A DNA stretch of 64,000 nucleotides, taken from assembly GCA_013398295.1 (NCBI GenBank), contig VZSF01010130.1:417410-481409 (forward strand), read 5' to 3'. The notes beneath the pieces are model-generated. The model did not search any database. It saw only the letters and a list, made by a program, of their open reading frames with translations, and was not told the origin of the DNA. The stretch is from Chionis minor (lineage: Eukaryota; Chordata; Aves; Charadriiformes; Chionididae). Each line of letters begins with the position of its first letter. Within the stretch, counting starts at the first letter, position 1. Positions 25,171-36,700 of this stretch are shown piece after piece. Both the position numbers and the translations under genes were made by a program.

Positions 25171-25197
25171 GGGAGCGGGGACGGAGTCGGGGGGGGG
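25171..25197 (+). other. G-rich tract with quadruplex potential
   Basis: G runs at 25171-25173, 25177-25180 and a nine-G run at 25189-25197 lie close together. One loop is eight bases, slightly beyond the strict rule. The tract lies in the likely 5' UTR or core promoter and may help explain why sequencing failed just downstream. Confidence 0.4.
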
Positions 25198-25301
25198 AGG
25201 ACACGACGACTTGTTTACCGCTCTCCCCCCGCCGCGCGCGCTACCTGTGTGGGGAGCCTCGAGGCGCGGCGCCCGCCCCCCGCCCGGCGCGAGCGGCGGC
25301 C

Positions 25302-25314
25302 GTTAACTGTTGAC
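25302..25314 (+). promoter_or_regulatory. HNF1-like palindromic site
   Basis: GTTAACTGTTGAC matches the HNF1 consensus GTTAATNATTAAC at about 10 of 13 positions including the GTTAA half-site. It is a small AT-rich patch inside a very GC-rich island, directly before the gap. HNF1 factors drive kidney, liver and gut transporter genes, tissues where SLC16A10 is expressed, so the site is plausible but unproven. Confidence 0.3.
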
Positions 25315-25336
25315 TTCCAGCCCCGCGCGACAACAC

Positions 25337-25564
25337 NNNNNNNNNNNNNNNNNNNNNNNNNNNNNNNNNNNNNNNNNNNNNNNNNNNNNNNNNNNNNNNN
25401 NNNNNNNNNNNNNNNNNNNNNNNNNNNNNNNNNNNNNNNNNNNNNNNNNNNNNNNNNNNNNNNNNNNNNNNNNNNNNNNNNNNNNNNNNNNNNNNNNNNN
25501 NNNNNNNNNNNNNNNNNNNNNNNNNNNNNNNNNNNNNNNNNNNNNNNNNNNNNNNNNNNNNNNN
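25337..25564. other. Assembly gap (228 N)
   Basis: A run of 228 N interrupts the GC-rich first exon. It presumably hides the end of the 5' UTR, the initiator ATG and the first part of the cytosolic N-terminus of SLC16A10. The true length of the missing sequence is unknown. Confidence 0.99.
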
Positions 25565-25857
25565 GGCGGAGCCGCGGCGGGAGAACGGCGGCGAGTGGTG
25601 CCCCGGCGGCGGCGGCAGCAGCGGCAACCCGGCCGCGCCGGGCGAGGAGAGCGGGGCCCAGCCCCGGGCGGCGAAGGAGGACCCCGGGAGCGCGGCGGCC
25701 GAGCCCCCCGAGGGCGGCTGGGGCTGGGTGGTGATGCTGGCCGCCATGTGGTGCAACGGCGCCGTCTTCGGCATCCAGAACTCCTGCGGGGTCCTCTTCG
25801 TCTCCATGCTCCAGCTCTTCGGCGGCGACGAGGACAAGCAGCTGGCCTTCAAAACAG
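25565..25857 (+). CDS. SLC16A10: SLC16A10 (MCT10/TAT1) coding exon 1, 5' end missing
   Basis: MCT10 is a 12-helix major facilitator protein that carries aromatic amino acids (Trp, Tyr, Phe) and thyroid hormones by sodium-independent facilitated diffusion, mainly at basolateral membranes. Ninety-seven codons are readable in the frame starting at 25566. About 48 residues are a low-complexity, Gly/Ala/Pro/Glu-rich cytosolic tail. Then comes PPEGGWGWVV (from 25704), the MCT signature before helix 1, and a helix 1 reading LAAMWCNGAVFGIQNSCG. The LAAMWCNG and FGIQN residues fit MCT10 rather than MCT8 (SLC16A2), whose equivalent residues differ. The exon ends ...LAFKT plus one base (phase 1), matching the known junction before AWVG. 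Codons are almost all G/C-ending. The start codon and N-terminus fall in the gap. Confidence 0.93.
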
Positions 25858-25863
25858 GTGAGG
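25855..25863 (+). promoter_or_regulatory. SLC16A10: Splice donor of SLC16A10 exon 1
   Basis: CAG|GTGAGG places the exon end at 25857 and intron GT at 25858-25859. It is a near-perfect match to the vertebrate 5' splice consensus. The phase (one base of the next codon) agrees with an Ala codon beginning with G at the start of exon 2. Confidence 0.9.
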
Positions 25864-26144
25864 GGCGGAGAGGGAAGGGGTCGGGGTGGCTTCCAGCCCG
25901 CTGCGCCCCGGGCCGTTCCCCACCCGGCTGTCAGTGTGCGGGAGCCCCTCGGGGCGGCTGGGAGGGCCGGGCCGGAGCCTGCCCCGCCGCCAGCACGTGG
26001 GGCTGGGCTGAGGGACCGGGAAGCGGCCGTTTCATCCGGGCGAAGAGGAGCTGCTCTCCCTTCCCTGCAGGGGTCTGCGCTCCCAGCCGTGCTCCAGAGG
26101 CAGGGCTCGGGGCAGCGAGCCCCGGGGGCACCGGGGGAGAAGCT

Positions 26145-29100
26145 GTAGGGGGAGAGAGAGGAGCAGGTGTACTCTTGACTCCTTCCACAACAGTATTTTT
26201 AGGCATCTGTCGTCGTGCGTAATGGGAAAAATGCATACTGTGGGTCCCAGAAAGTTTTATTCCCCTGCCCCCCTTAGCCTAATGGTTAGCCTAAATGATA
26301 TAAATGGGGTATGGTGGGTATAGGGGTGTATATATATACGTCAGGCTTAACAGTTGCCAAAACCCGCATTTTGATGTGCCGTTTTACTGCTGTCACCGAT
26401 ATCCTAAATCTCACCAGTGAAGTTAATGATGTTTACTAAACTCTAAAGACATAACAGTACTATCACCATCAAAGCTCCAGTCTGCCCTTACTGATCTAAA
26501 TCATTCCAGGCAAACCAGTGTTAATTAACTCAAAGGTGAGAGTTTATTTTGTGTAAGTTCTCTTTGAAAAGTGTATTGTGCTTTGACTTCGTAAGTTGAG
26601 GAAATGCAGTAATAACAATTCATAACAATAATAATGAATTAATAATTATAATAATTAATGTATAAATAATAACAAAGTGGAGTTATTTAAAAGGTACTTT
26701 ACATATTAAAATGAAGTATTAAAAACCCAAACATAGTATTTTCTGGTTTTTTCCCTCCGTTAAAAAAAGGTGTTCTAGCTACATAGCCCTGCAGAGGTGT
26801 AAGCATTCTAGGAAACTTCCTCAGCACACAGCGGTGTGACAGAGCTTTAAGTGTTTTGAAATTTATATTTTTCTCAATGTGGGGATAAGCAGACCTAAAG
26901 TTGAGATGTAGGAGACAAAGAAGCTAATTTTCCTCCCCTCACTTAATGTTTTTGTCTGAAGTAGAAAACTGGGGCAGGTGTTTAGACTGGAGTAAGAATG
27001 GTGGGAAGCTGTGGTGGAGCATTAAGTGATGTGCTCTCCAGCGTTTGAACTGTTTGACGTAAGGTACAAGGTATATTGCTTGGTGGTCTTGAGCTAGAAA
27101 GATGGGAAGCTGTGTGTATCTACACATGAGGTGTGGCAGTGCCTGTTTCACAGAAGGGAAACACACATCCAGGAGTAGGTGTCTAGGCTCCTTAGCCTGT
27201 GCAGGAGAAAAATGAGGTTGCTCAGAAGAAGTGCTGTAAACATTCATATACTGATCTGGGAGCTGCTGGCCAGTCAGAAATGCAGAAATGTATGGGTGGT
27301 TGATACTCTGTTCATGGTACAGATGTGTAGTGGCTTTTTCTGAGGATCTGGTTCTCTAGTAATGATGTCTCAAAATAGTCTTCTTGTACTTAAATTAAAA
27401 AAGTTCACTTTTAGGTAATAGTGCAGTAGTCAAAATAATCAGCAAGAGGAGAATTGACAGTATTATCTCTTACCTTCCAGAAGAGTAATTGCACCACTGG
27501 TGTTTGAGTGAGGTGAGATTGCGGGTGTGCTCCACCCATGTTTTTGAAAATTTGCCCAACTGCAGAAAGGAGGTGTGGGGGGGAATGGAACCTGGCTTTA
27601 GAGCCTAGTTGTTTTGTATCCTGCTTAGAAGAGCAGGAAGAGTTCTGAGTCCTGGATGTGGCCAGCACCTCCTGCATCACTTTTTTCTTTTTTTATTTTA
27701 TAAAAAAAAAAGACAGTGCAGCTGCATTTTGTTTTGCTGTCAAATGTGCTCTCGTTTGGGTAATGCAGAAGACACTCATTTGGCTTTTTTAAATCCAAAT
27801 GGATTTAAGTTGGAGAAAATAGCACGAGACAGCTGCCTTGGCTGGATGACTTATGTGGATGTGGAGGAGGACTGTAAATACAAAAGTGCCTCCTGTAAAT
27901 AGCAGAACAGCAGATAAAAAGGTGTCCTTCCTTTTAATACCTGAAAGTACCCTAATGGGTCTGGGCACCATAAGGGCTAAGCAGCAGCTGTCAAACAGGA
28001 CTTTTTTTCTTAATGTTGAACTTAATCACCTAGAAACTACTTGCATACCACTTTTTTTTTACCTTATTGAAGGTAGGACCAAGAGTGAACTGAACTAAAC
28101 AAATTCTGTTAAAATATTGCCATGAGAGGGGACCTATGGTCAGAAATGGTCAACTGCACTTAGTGTAGCTCTTATTGAATGCTGATGGATTAGCTGGCAT
28201 GCTGTAGAAAGAAAAAGAATGACTAATGGGATAAAGTCAGTATGATTTTAGTGTTAGAGAAAACCCTAGCCTGATTGTTCCCGTGGTATTGATTTATAGT
28301 GCTTAACTTAGTTTTTTGTGGTCGGACTGATTGCGGCTCGAAACTGACAGTGGAAACTGAGTCACATACAATGAATTTGAAAACTGGGATTTGTAATGAA
28401 AGTTTTCTTGCTGTGTGGTTTTGCTTTAGAATACGAAGTTTAATATTCTAATCCTTCTGAAAAAAATATTTCTTTAAAATCTGAAATGTTGATTTTTGAG
28501 AGGCATGAGTATTCCAGCTAATCTCTCCTTGCAACCCAGGTGTCTGGAATCTTGCAGTTGATCCAGAGTACCACTGAATTAAACTTTTTCTAACTACTTA
28601 GTTGTTGCCAGAAGTTTTTGTCTGCCTGCTCTTTTGGGACCAGCCAGTAGTTGTCTCTTGCCTGGTGTTTTCCTCAAAAAGAGGAATTAAGTAGGCTATA
28701 GTACATGCTATTTTTGTTATGTCTTAAAAACATTTTGTAATCTCTTAATAATGGATACTGATCTCTATGTAGGGCAAAATGGGAGGGAATTAAATAACCA
28801 TAGCATGTGCTATTTTTGTTGGTTTTAGTAGATGGATGGATATTTTTCAGTATGAAAGGTAAAATGGGAGGAGGCAGAAGGAAGGAGGATGCAGTCAACA
28901 GGTGACTCTGCCTTGCAGATAAGGAGTGGAAGGAACCAAAAGTACAGGCAAAGCAGCAAGGCTTCGCCCAAAATGCAGCATCAGCACTGGATAAATAAGA
29001 TGAATAACTATAACACTGTTGCAGGATTTAGGAATGTTAATGGAAAGGCTTGTGCTGTGGGTTACAGAGGGCTCACAAATTTCTTTGAGGGGCATCTAAT

Positions 29101-32100
29101 TATAATTCATACTTTTATGAAAAATTTTGACCATAACTAGTATACAATATTTTAGTATTCATCTTGGTAAAAAAGCTCATTTCTTTGGTTATGTGATGCA
29201 CTATGTGTTTCCATTGTTTCCTTGTGCAGCCATGGTGGGTTGTTTTTTTTTTTGTTCAAAAGCTAATTGATGTAAAACTACAGAAGAGGAAAAGCCCCTG
29301 ACATAAGCATAAAACTTCTGGAAAGATGTGCCTGAAGTCTCAGGAAACTACCCTGTTCATTGTTCATAGCTCATTGTGTTTGAGGAACAAGTTGGGTGGA
29401 AAAACACAAAGGCAATGAAATATGGGAGACTTCTAGCCCTTGGAAGTAGGGCAGACCTAGTAGGCCTCTAGTGTTCAAACGCAATTGTAGTCCGATTGTC
29501 CTTGAAGGAAAAGGATAGGGTCAGACCAGGTTCTGGCAGGTGGAGCACTTGGTTCCTCTCCCTGTTGGCACTGGCACGGAGGGACATGGAGCACTGAGCT
29601 AGCCCCTGTGTTACCTTGGTTAGAGATTTGATGCGTGAGCCCCATCTAGTCCTGTGGTAGGATCTCTTGAAAGATGCTTCTACTGTATAGGGTTTTGTGT
29701 ATGTACACATACCTGTTTTCAAAAGGTAAATAAATATTGAGATACTAGTGGCAACAGAGGGGAAAAAAAAACCCCAACCAGGTTTTATTAAAAAAGGTAG
29801 AAAAAATAGTAGTTCTACTAGTTTAATTACTCCTATGATTTACAATACTGGTTCTGTAACACTATTGGATTATTCTCTGTATGTTTGTTCATCTTCACTT
29901 ATACAAATAGCCCTGCACAGTGAGTATATACTGTTATTACTGTTCTACATCCTCATGTTTGTTTGATATTGGCAAGTGTTAATAGAAGACAGTGCATCAG
30001 CTGGCCTGAACTGGTTATCTGTGTGCTTGTATGTTCCTTCCTCGGTTTGCCTTTGTACGGTGCAGCCTTTGGTGATCTATCGGCATATCAGAATGATTGT
30101 TAGTTCATTGAGCTGGCTCAACGCCGTCAGCACCATGGGACTCTTGGAGCTGTATTGCTGTGGGTCTGATAGCGCAGAGAGGAGAATTCTGCCTTTGCTG
30201 TCATATCCAGGCCATAACTCGGATACTGTGAAAATGACAGCTGTTGGATGACTACAGAGATCTACAAGTGTTGAGCAATTGAACCACTTCTATATATGGT
30301 AACTTAATTTTGCTGAGCAGGGCTGGCTTTTTAATTTAACAGGGCAGCTTGAAGTTTTTGCTTTACTCTTCCCTTGAGTCTTTTGCTATCTTCCTGAGCT
30401 TTGCTTCAGAGATAAAAACACCATCAGTAGTTTTGTTATCACTCAAGACCTTGTTCTGTAACTGTCCTTCAGAACCACACTTTCATCTCTAATTCTATGG
30501 TATGTGGTTACCAGTAAATTGGGAAGCTTGGCAAGCTGGAGCTGTCACATGGCTTATGAGAGAGCAGTTGACTTTTTCCTCTCTCTTCTTAAAAACAAAT
30601 ATATCAAATTTGAAACACAGAAGTTACCAGAGCATGCAACTGTAATTTGTGTGAAGTACAAGAAAGCATGCTACTATGTAACAGTTTGGTCAATAAACAT
30701 TACATTGCCATGAAAGATGTAGTTCTGCAAAAACTTGAACTGATGGGTATGGGTGCTGTTGTAGTCTGCTTTCCTTCCCATGTCTGTGTGGCCATTGAAA
30801 CCAGCGCAGGGAACCAGCAAGGGCAGCAGGTTGGCTGAAAACTAACCTGATGTAAAAGTAATGATTAGTTTTATTCATCTGCAGTCATATTTTTGTTTTG
30901 ACCTGGCTTTGTCATTATAAATATGTATGTAAATGAAGACTGGAGTGGTTGAAATTGACTAGATTAAACTGGAAAATTGATGGTAGTTTGTGTGCTGTTT
31001 CTTTAGGACAGAATATCCGATACCACTAGTGCTTATGCATGCACACATATCTTCATGCCTCCAGCTCTGGAGTGTTTCTGTTGTACTCTTGATAACAAGT
31101 TTGCAGACTGATTAGCCTTGTGCCTGCTGGTTAGGTTGTCGTCTTGTGTTTTTTGTGTTGTTGGGATTCACACTGGTTAGATCTCTTCCTGTTCCAAGGG
31201 TGGATTAACTTGCAACAAATTAATCTTCCTAATGTGTCTGAAAGCTAGTTACCAGTTTACTTTTGTGGGCTTCTTTAGAGGCAGTACTTTAATTTCACAG
31301 TGATGAAACATCCTTACAAAATTCTAGAAATGGCTGGCTATTATCACCACTCTGCCTTAAATGCACATGCCTTAAGTTATGTGCTTTTGTGTGCTGCCTT
31401 TCAGCACTTGCAGCCTCTAAAAATCTCCTTCAACCAAACCCACCTAAATACAAAGTTTTTACTGTACTTCATTCATGAGGTAAAAAGTTGGATGAGAGCA
31501 AAATGTTACTGAATGTCCTGCAGAGTAATTTGCTTAGTGTAACCCTAGCAGTAAAGATGGAAGTTCTGAAAGCTATTGCATTGTTAGAACACTAAAATGC
31601 TAAATGTATTTTGGTGCATGCCTGTTGCTATGCTAATCTAGTTATATGCATCAAAGTAATGAAAAGAGCTCTTAAACATGAGGTTAAAACAGTTTAAAAC
31701 ATCTTAAAAAATTGAAAGTGTTAAAATGAAACTTTATTTTGGCTTATTTTTATTCATAAGAGAAATGCCTAGCTTGACGGTTCTTAGGATAGTGTTAAAA
31801 CTGTTTTCCAGTCTCCTCTTTAAATGAAAACTTCTAAAGGCTGTCTGTAAAATCTTTGTATTGACCACTCTCATTTCTAATCCAAGTAAGCAGCAGTGTC
31901 ATGTGGTTAGACTGTTGGATGTAGACTCAAACTTAGTTTGATTTCCAAGTAGCAGAAGAAACTTTTTTGTCCTTCGTTTTGAAGATGCATTATCTACAGG
32001 GCTTGCTGGTCTGTCATCTGCCATTTTGCTTGCAGACAAAGTGGTTTGGGACTGGGGGATGTGTGTATACATATATATTCTCATGTGTGTGTCTCCTTAT

Positions 32101-32894
32101 GTCTTTTGTGGATATATCTTTGAAGTCATAACAGTTTTCTTCCATGTGGAACACTTTTCATACTCTCAGTTAATGCTCTCTCTTGTTATTGTCTCTGCTT
32201 CTACAACTTTCTGCAATACAGAGAAGAAAGTTACTGTGTGTCACATTCCAAATGACACTGCCATTTTATGGCATGACATGATGTACTATGATGACATTGT
32301 GCTGTCTAGTCTGCATTATTTACATAACCTAATGTTTTTCTTGCTGCTTTTTATTAGTACCCACATTTAGTAGAATTTAGTTGACTGAAGTTTTCCAGCA
32401 TGCATTGCTCCTTATTCTTCAACTTTGTTTTGTTTAATTGGTCCCTGTAGTCTGTTTAATGTCTTCCTATTCATCCGTTTCAGCTACCATTCCTTGAGGT
32501 TCTTCAAATCCCTTCCTGATTTTTGAGTTAGCCTAACTGCTGTCTAAAGAGGAAGTTAACAAAATCTATATGTCTATTAATAGATCCTCTTCCTAGACTT
32601 AGCAAGATGTACTGGTGCTTAGTGCTGTTTGCCTATACATAAAGATGATTTCATCTTTTAATTTAGTCTGCTTTTCCTTCAGACACTGTAAGTTTCCTGA
32701 TAATATTATGTCTCTTTTCTCATGATGTGATTTCTTTAGCCTCTTGAGAGAAGTGTTGTCAAGGGCCAACTTGAAAGGTAAATGTTACTGGTGTCTCTTC
32801 CTTTTACTCGGTTACTAGTTTTGCATGAAGAAATGTAGTATTCTTTTAGCCAGTTCGAGTTAATTTGGTAATTACAGATAATAACAAAATAGTT
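26145..32894. other. Intronic sequence, no element recognised
   Basis: After the CpG island the sequence returns to AT-rich intron. It contains an AT-only stretch at 26608-26674 and small poly(T)/poly(A) runs. No repeat copy, exon or RNA gene was recognised. The short frames present have no domain resemblance. Confidence 0.55.
26608..26674. repeat. AT-rich low-complexity tract (AAT/TAA-like)
   Basis: Repeated ATAA and AATA units with hardly any G or C run for about 67 bases, as in AATAATAATGAATTAATAAT. It is a degenerate microsatellite. Confidence 0.7.
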
Positions 32895-33260
32895 AAGGTT
32901 ATAGCCTCTCTGTTTGGAGCACCATCTACCAGAGCAGGCTGCTGAGAATCTTGCCCAGTTGGGTTTTGACTGTCTCCAAGGATGGAGACTCCACAGCTTC
33001 TTGTGGGTGACCTGTGCCAGTGTTTAACTACCCTCACAATAAAAAAGATTTTTCTTACATTTAAATGGAATTTCCTGTATTTCAGTTTGTACCCGTTTGC
33101 TTTTGTCCTTTCGCTGAATACCACTGAGAAGAGTTTGGCTCAACCTTTTTTTTAAAACTTCATTTATGCACACTTATCCCCCCCGGCCTTTTTTTCTTGA
33201 GCTGAATCCCACCATGCTCAACCTCTCATGACATGTCAGATGCTCCAATCATCATTGCAG
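32895..33260 (-). mobile_element. CR1 LINE 3' fragment, minus strand
   Basis: The + strand shows the reverse complement of CR1 3' sequence: GTTGGGTTTTGACTGTCTCC, then AAGGATGGAGACTCCACAGC, then a CCAGTGTTTAACTACCCTCA block. The minus strand encodes the C-terminal RT tail KLKYRKFHLNVRKIFF and VRVVKHWHR. The CR1 match resumes weakly near 33235 (GTCAGATGCTCCAATCATC) after a degraded segment. Stops and frameshifts show it is old. Confidence 0.85.
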
Positions 33261-33269
33261 CCCGTTGCT

Positions 33270-33770
33270 GGATTCACAGTAATAAGCAGATTGTCTGCTC
33301 TTCCTTCCACATAGTTGGAAGGGTTCAGATTCTTGAAGCTTCAGGATCTTGGAGAAGATGAAGTCAATCTCTCTCTTGCTGTCTCTGATGCTGTGCAGTG
33401 TGCGGACCTCCTCCCATGTTTCTTTCACTTGGTGACACACACTCTACCAGCACACACCTCCTGCAGGCAAGTAATCTGGCTCCTGCTGCCTCGGTGAGGG
33501 TCCCCAGACCTGCTCAGATACATTCTCCTTCAGGAGCACTGTCTGGGTTGGAACCGATGGTGTGACAGGGACAGTTGCTGTGCTGGTTGCTGGGATCTGT
33601 GCTGTTTGGCAGCAACCACTGCTGAGCAAGTGTTTCTTCTGAGAAGAGCTGCCGGCCCTATTTGGTAAGCCCTGCTGTTGGCTAGCTGCTGTGTCTGGCT
33701 GCCTCGGCTCTCCTCTGGGAGCTCTGCTCTAGGCCAGACCCTTTCATAATGTAGGGAGGGGTTCAATAGT
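33270..33770. other. Moderately GC-rich block next to CR1, origin unknown
   Basis: This block has clearly higher GC than its surroundings. It contains CTGCTG-rich and CACACACTCTACCAGC-type sequence and ends sharply near 33770, where the intron becomes AT-rich again. It resembles the texture of an old avian LTR or SINE-like insertion, but I cannot name a family. No poly(A) signal or target duplication is evident. Confidence 0.25.
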
Positions 33771-36700
33771 CATATGAAATTTAATGTTTTCTAAATTTTA
33801 TGTAGATACTCCTTACTACTTGAAGAGACGTGTGCAGATTATCTTAACGGAGGAACTGAGTGGCGGTTCAGGTTTAGTTGTAGAATTGTTACACTGTTGG
33901 AAACTATCCTAATCTGTATTTCAGTTCCTCATTTCTAGATTTATGGATTAGTTTGTTAATACTGATAAAACACTTGGACATTGGTGTAAGTATTTGATCA
34001 GTCACATGAAAGCATCTTTAGTTTGCGAAAGGTTAAGAAAATTTTGTAATTGGAACTCAATATTTTCCAGCCTTTCACTTTTAAACAAAATGTGTTTACA
34101 CAAAACCCCAACAACCAAACTTCAGTTTAATTTTTCAGAAATGCCTGTATAAATCTTAGTCTGGTTTTATATGACTATTTTTTCCAAATTTGTATGTAAT
34201 GTAACACCATCATAAGGAAGTAAAGAGTTTGTTGGTCTGAATTATGAAGAATCCTACACCTCAAACATCATGCTTTGAAATGAGAGGAATATTAATAAAA
34301 TTCTAACTTAAATTGGTGTGTGTTGCTAAGGAAAAGAAGGAAACATTGATCTACAATGCCTAGCAAGTAGCTGCCCAATTAGAAATTGCTTCTGCTCCAT
34401 GAACTACAAGGAAGGAAGTGTACTGATTACTTGCATCCAGGCTAATGTAGCACTGATAATATAACTGCTTTATTTTACAATACTCATTATGGCAGAAGAG
34501 ATAATATAGGTTCTTTAAGATATCTTCCACAGACTTTTTAATCTTTTGTTTTGTGAACACACACACAGTTAATGCAACCTTAGTCTACAGCAGTTTAACC
34601 TTTGGCAAATATGTACAGAAAGGATAATTTTATGAGAAAACATTCCCTTGTGATCTTACATTATCTGTTTTACTTCCAGAAATCTAATTTATTACAATAA
34701 TAGCAGCTCTGTTTTATATCCTGCCATTAATTTTCATGGGAACTGGATAGGAATGACTTTTTCTAATAGCTAAGTTAGAGTAGCAGCCCTTTAGCAAAGA
34801 TGGGACCAATTTAAAAAACATCAGTGTTAGTTCCCACACACAGGAAGGGATTACTGGGATGTTGAGCCCAGCCTCTTGCTGTTATCAGCGGCATGTCTAT
34901 AATCTCTTGTGGAACGTGGTTTCCCTTAGGTGGTGGGGTTGTATTTGGACTGCAAGTTGGAAAGCAACTTTCTTGTTGGAAGTAGTGAATTCTTTGTCTA
35001 TCTTCTGCAGTGTGCTTTGTTCAGTAGAGCTGTGCTTTATGTATATGTTCCAAGTACCTCAGAGTAGTTTTTTCTTTTGCATTTTTTAAGAACATATATA
35101 TATGAGGAATAATAAATAATTTAAAACATGCTAGCTATTAATTTAATTCCATTAATTTCTGTTGTCCTCATGCAAATGACCTGTAAAATGGGCAATAAGG
35201 ACTGTCTTCTGGCTCATGGGCTTAGGTTTTAGCCATTTTGTCAAGATGCTTCAACAATAAGGTTCCAAATAGTGCATTAGGTAAGTACACAAAAAAATCT
35301 CTCTAGTTCATGGTAAAAAAAATTGTTGATACCACAGTTGTCAGATTTTTAAAATATTTAATTTTTAACTATTTTGTTAATGCTGTAACTCTGAGCAAGA
35401 ATAAAACACTATTGTAAATGTCCTAAATAAACTGTCATCTTCAAGCTTTCTGCTTCTGCCGTCTAGAAGGAAAGAATAGTCCTTTCTTTTTGGAATAAAA
35501 CACAGCTGTGATAGTTGCAAGTTCATTATGATGAATGGGATATGAGGTATATGGGGTATGATGAGGTATATTATTCTTGTGTAAAAGGTAAAAAAGCTGC
35601 TCTCTTGCGAAAGAAAAAAATTAACAACACCAAAAAGGGATTCTTCTAATTAGGCAAGTCCTAGTTTGGGCTCTTACTGTCTTGCACTGAATGCTTAAGA
35701 GCCAAAGAATTCCAGAAGAAAAGAGAATGTTAGCATTCATTAAAAAGTGAAAAAGTGATCCTTGGTGAATGTTGAGATGGGCCATATCTTTGGAGGCTTT
35801 TGTCTGTGCTGTCTCTGGTATTGTCACTCCAGAGCCCCCTGTTGTCCTTGAACTGACTGTGACTGTCCAATTTATCTTCTGTATCCAGACCTACTGGTGT
35901 TGCTTAAGGAGCTGCTTAGTTTGCTCTAGACTAGAGTCTGGATGGCAGCTAAACTGTGTACAGAAGGAATAGCTGAACAGCAAGGACACTGGTGTAGAAC
36001 TGGTGTAGATTTGGTTTGCCCAAGGAGGCCTGTATCTCTTGTCAAAAGAATCAGAAGTACTGAGTGTTCTTGGGCCGCACAGCCAGGGTTTACTTGGACA
36101 GTAACCTGACTCTGTGTTATAATTAAACATGCTGGAGAACATGTTGGGATTGGCGTAATCTCAATGGGTTACATAGGTGAGACTGTAAGCCTACTTACTA
36201 TCAGTTCGCTCTGTTTTTAGTGCATACTATAGTGGTTTCAGAGTGGCTTGAACTGGTTGGCATCAGCTGCTGTATAATGCTGCTTATGTTTTTGAGAAGA
36301 AAGGTGTAGTAATGGCACTTCACCTAAACATGTTATTAACCTCAAAGCAAGCGAGATTGAAATTGAGAACGTGAACTCTGGGTCATATCTTGGATGTGTG
36401 TTAGTATATGTGTTATGGTTCAAAGTAACAGCTGTCTCAAAGTTGATGTAGTGTTGCTAAGTAATAATTCTTCAAATCTTGAGTGTACAATTTATATGAC
36501 TTGGGTTCTCCTTCAATGCGTTTGTGAAAATACTGCCTGTGGCCTCTTGAGTTGTGATGTGACAAAACTGAACGTATGTACTTAAAGAAAGCCTTTATGG
36601 CTTTGGCACTAAAAGCAAATTTGAAATTGCCCTTTGTTTGATAACTTAAAGTAATTTCCTACCTTTGAAATATTTATATAGCTTAGGCTCTTCAAAACTT

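Larger units (their letters stand above)
24700..26140. promoter_or_regulatory. SLC16A10: CpG island and promoter region of SLC16A10
   Basis: GC content jumps from the AT-rich background to a very high level with dense CpG. The island spans upstream sequence, the assembly gap, the coding exon and the first bases of intron 1. It contains GC boxes, several G-triplet clusters and no obvious TATA box near the expected start, as expected of a broad CpG-island promoter. The transcription start cannot be placed; it probably lies between about 24900 and the gap. Confidence 0.8.

Noticed and set aside
25241..25861. Frames running straight across the N gap
   Set aside because: The N run is unknown sequence. 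Only the + frame with codons starting at 25566 encodes MCT10; the others are shadows.
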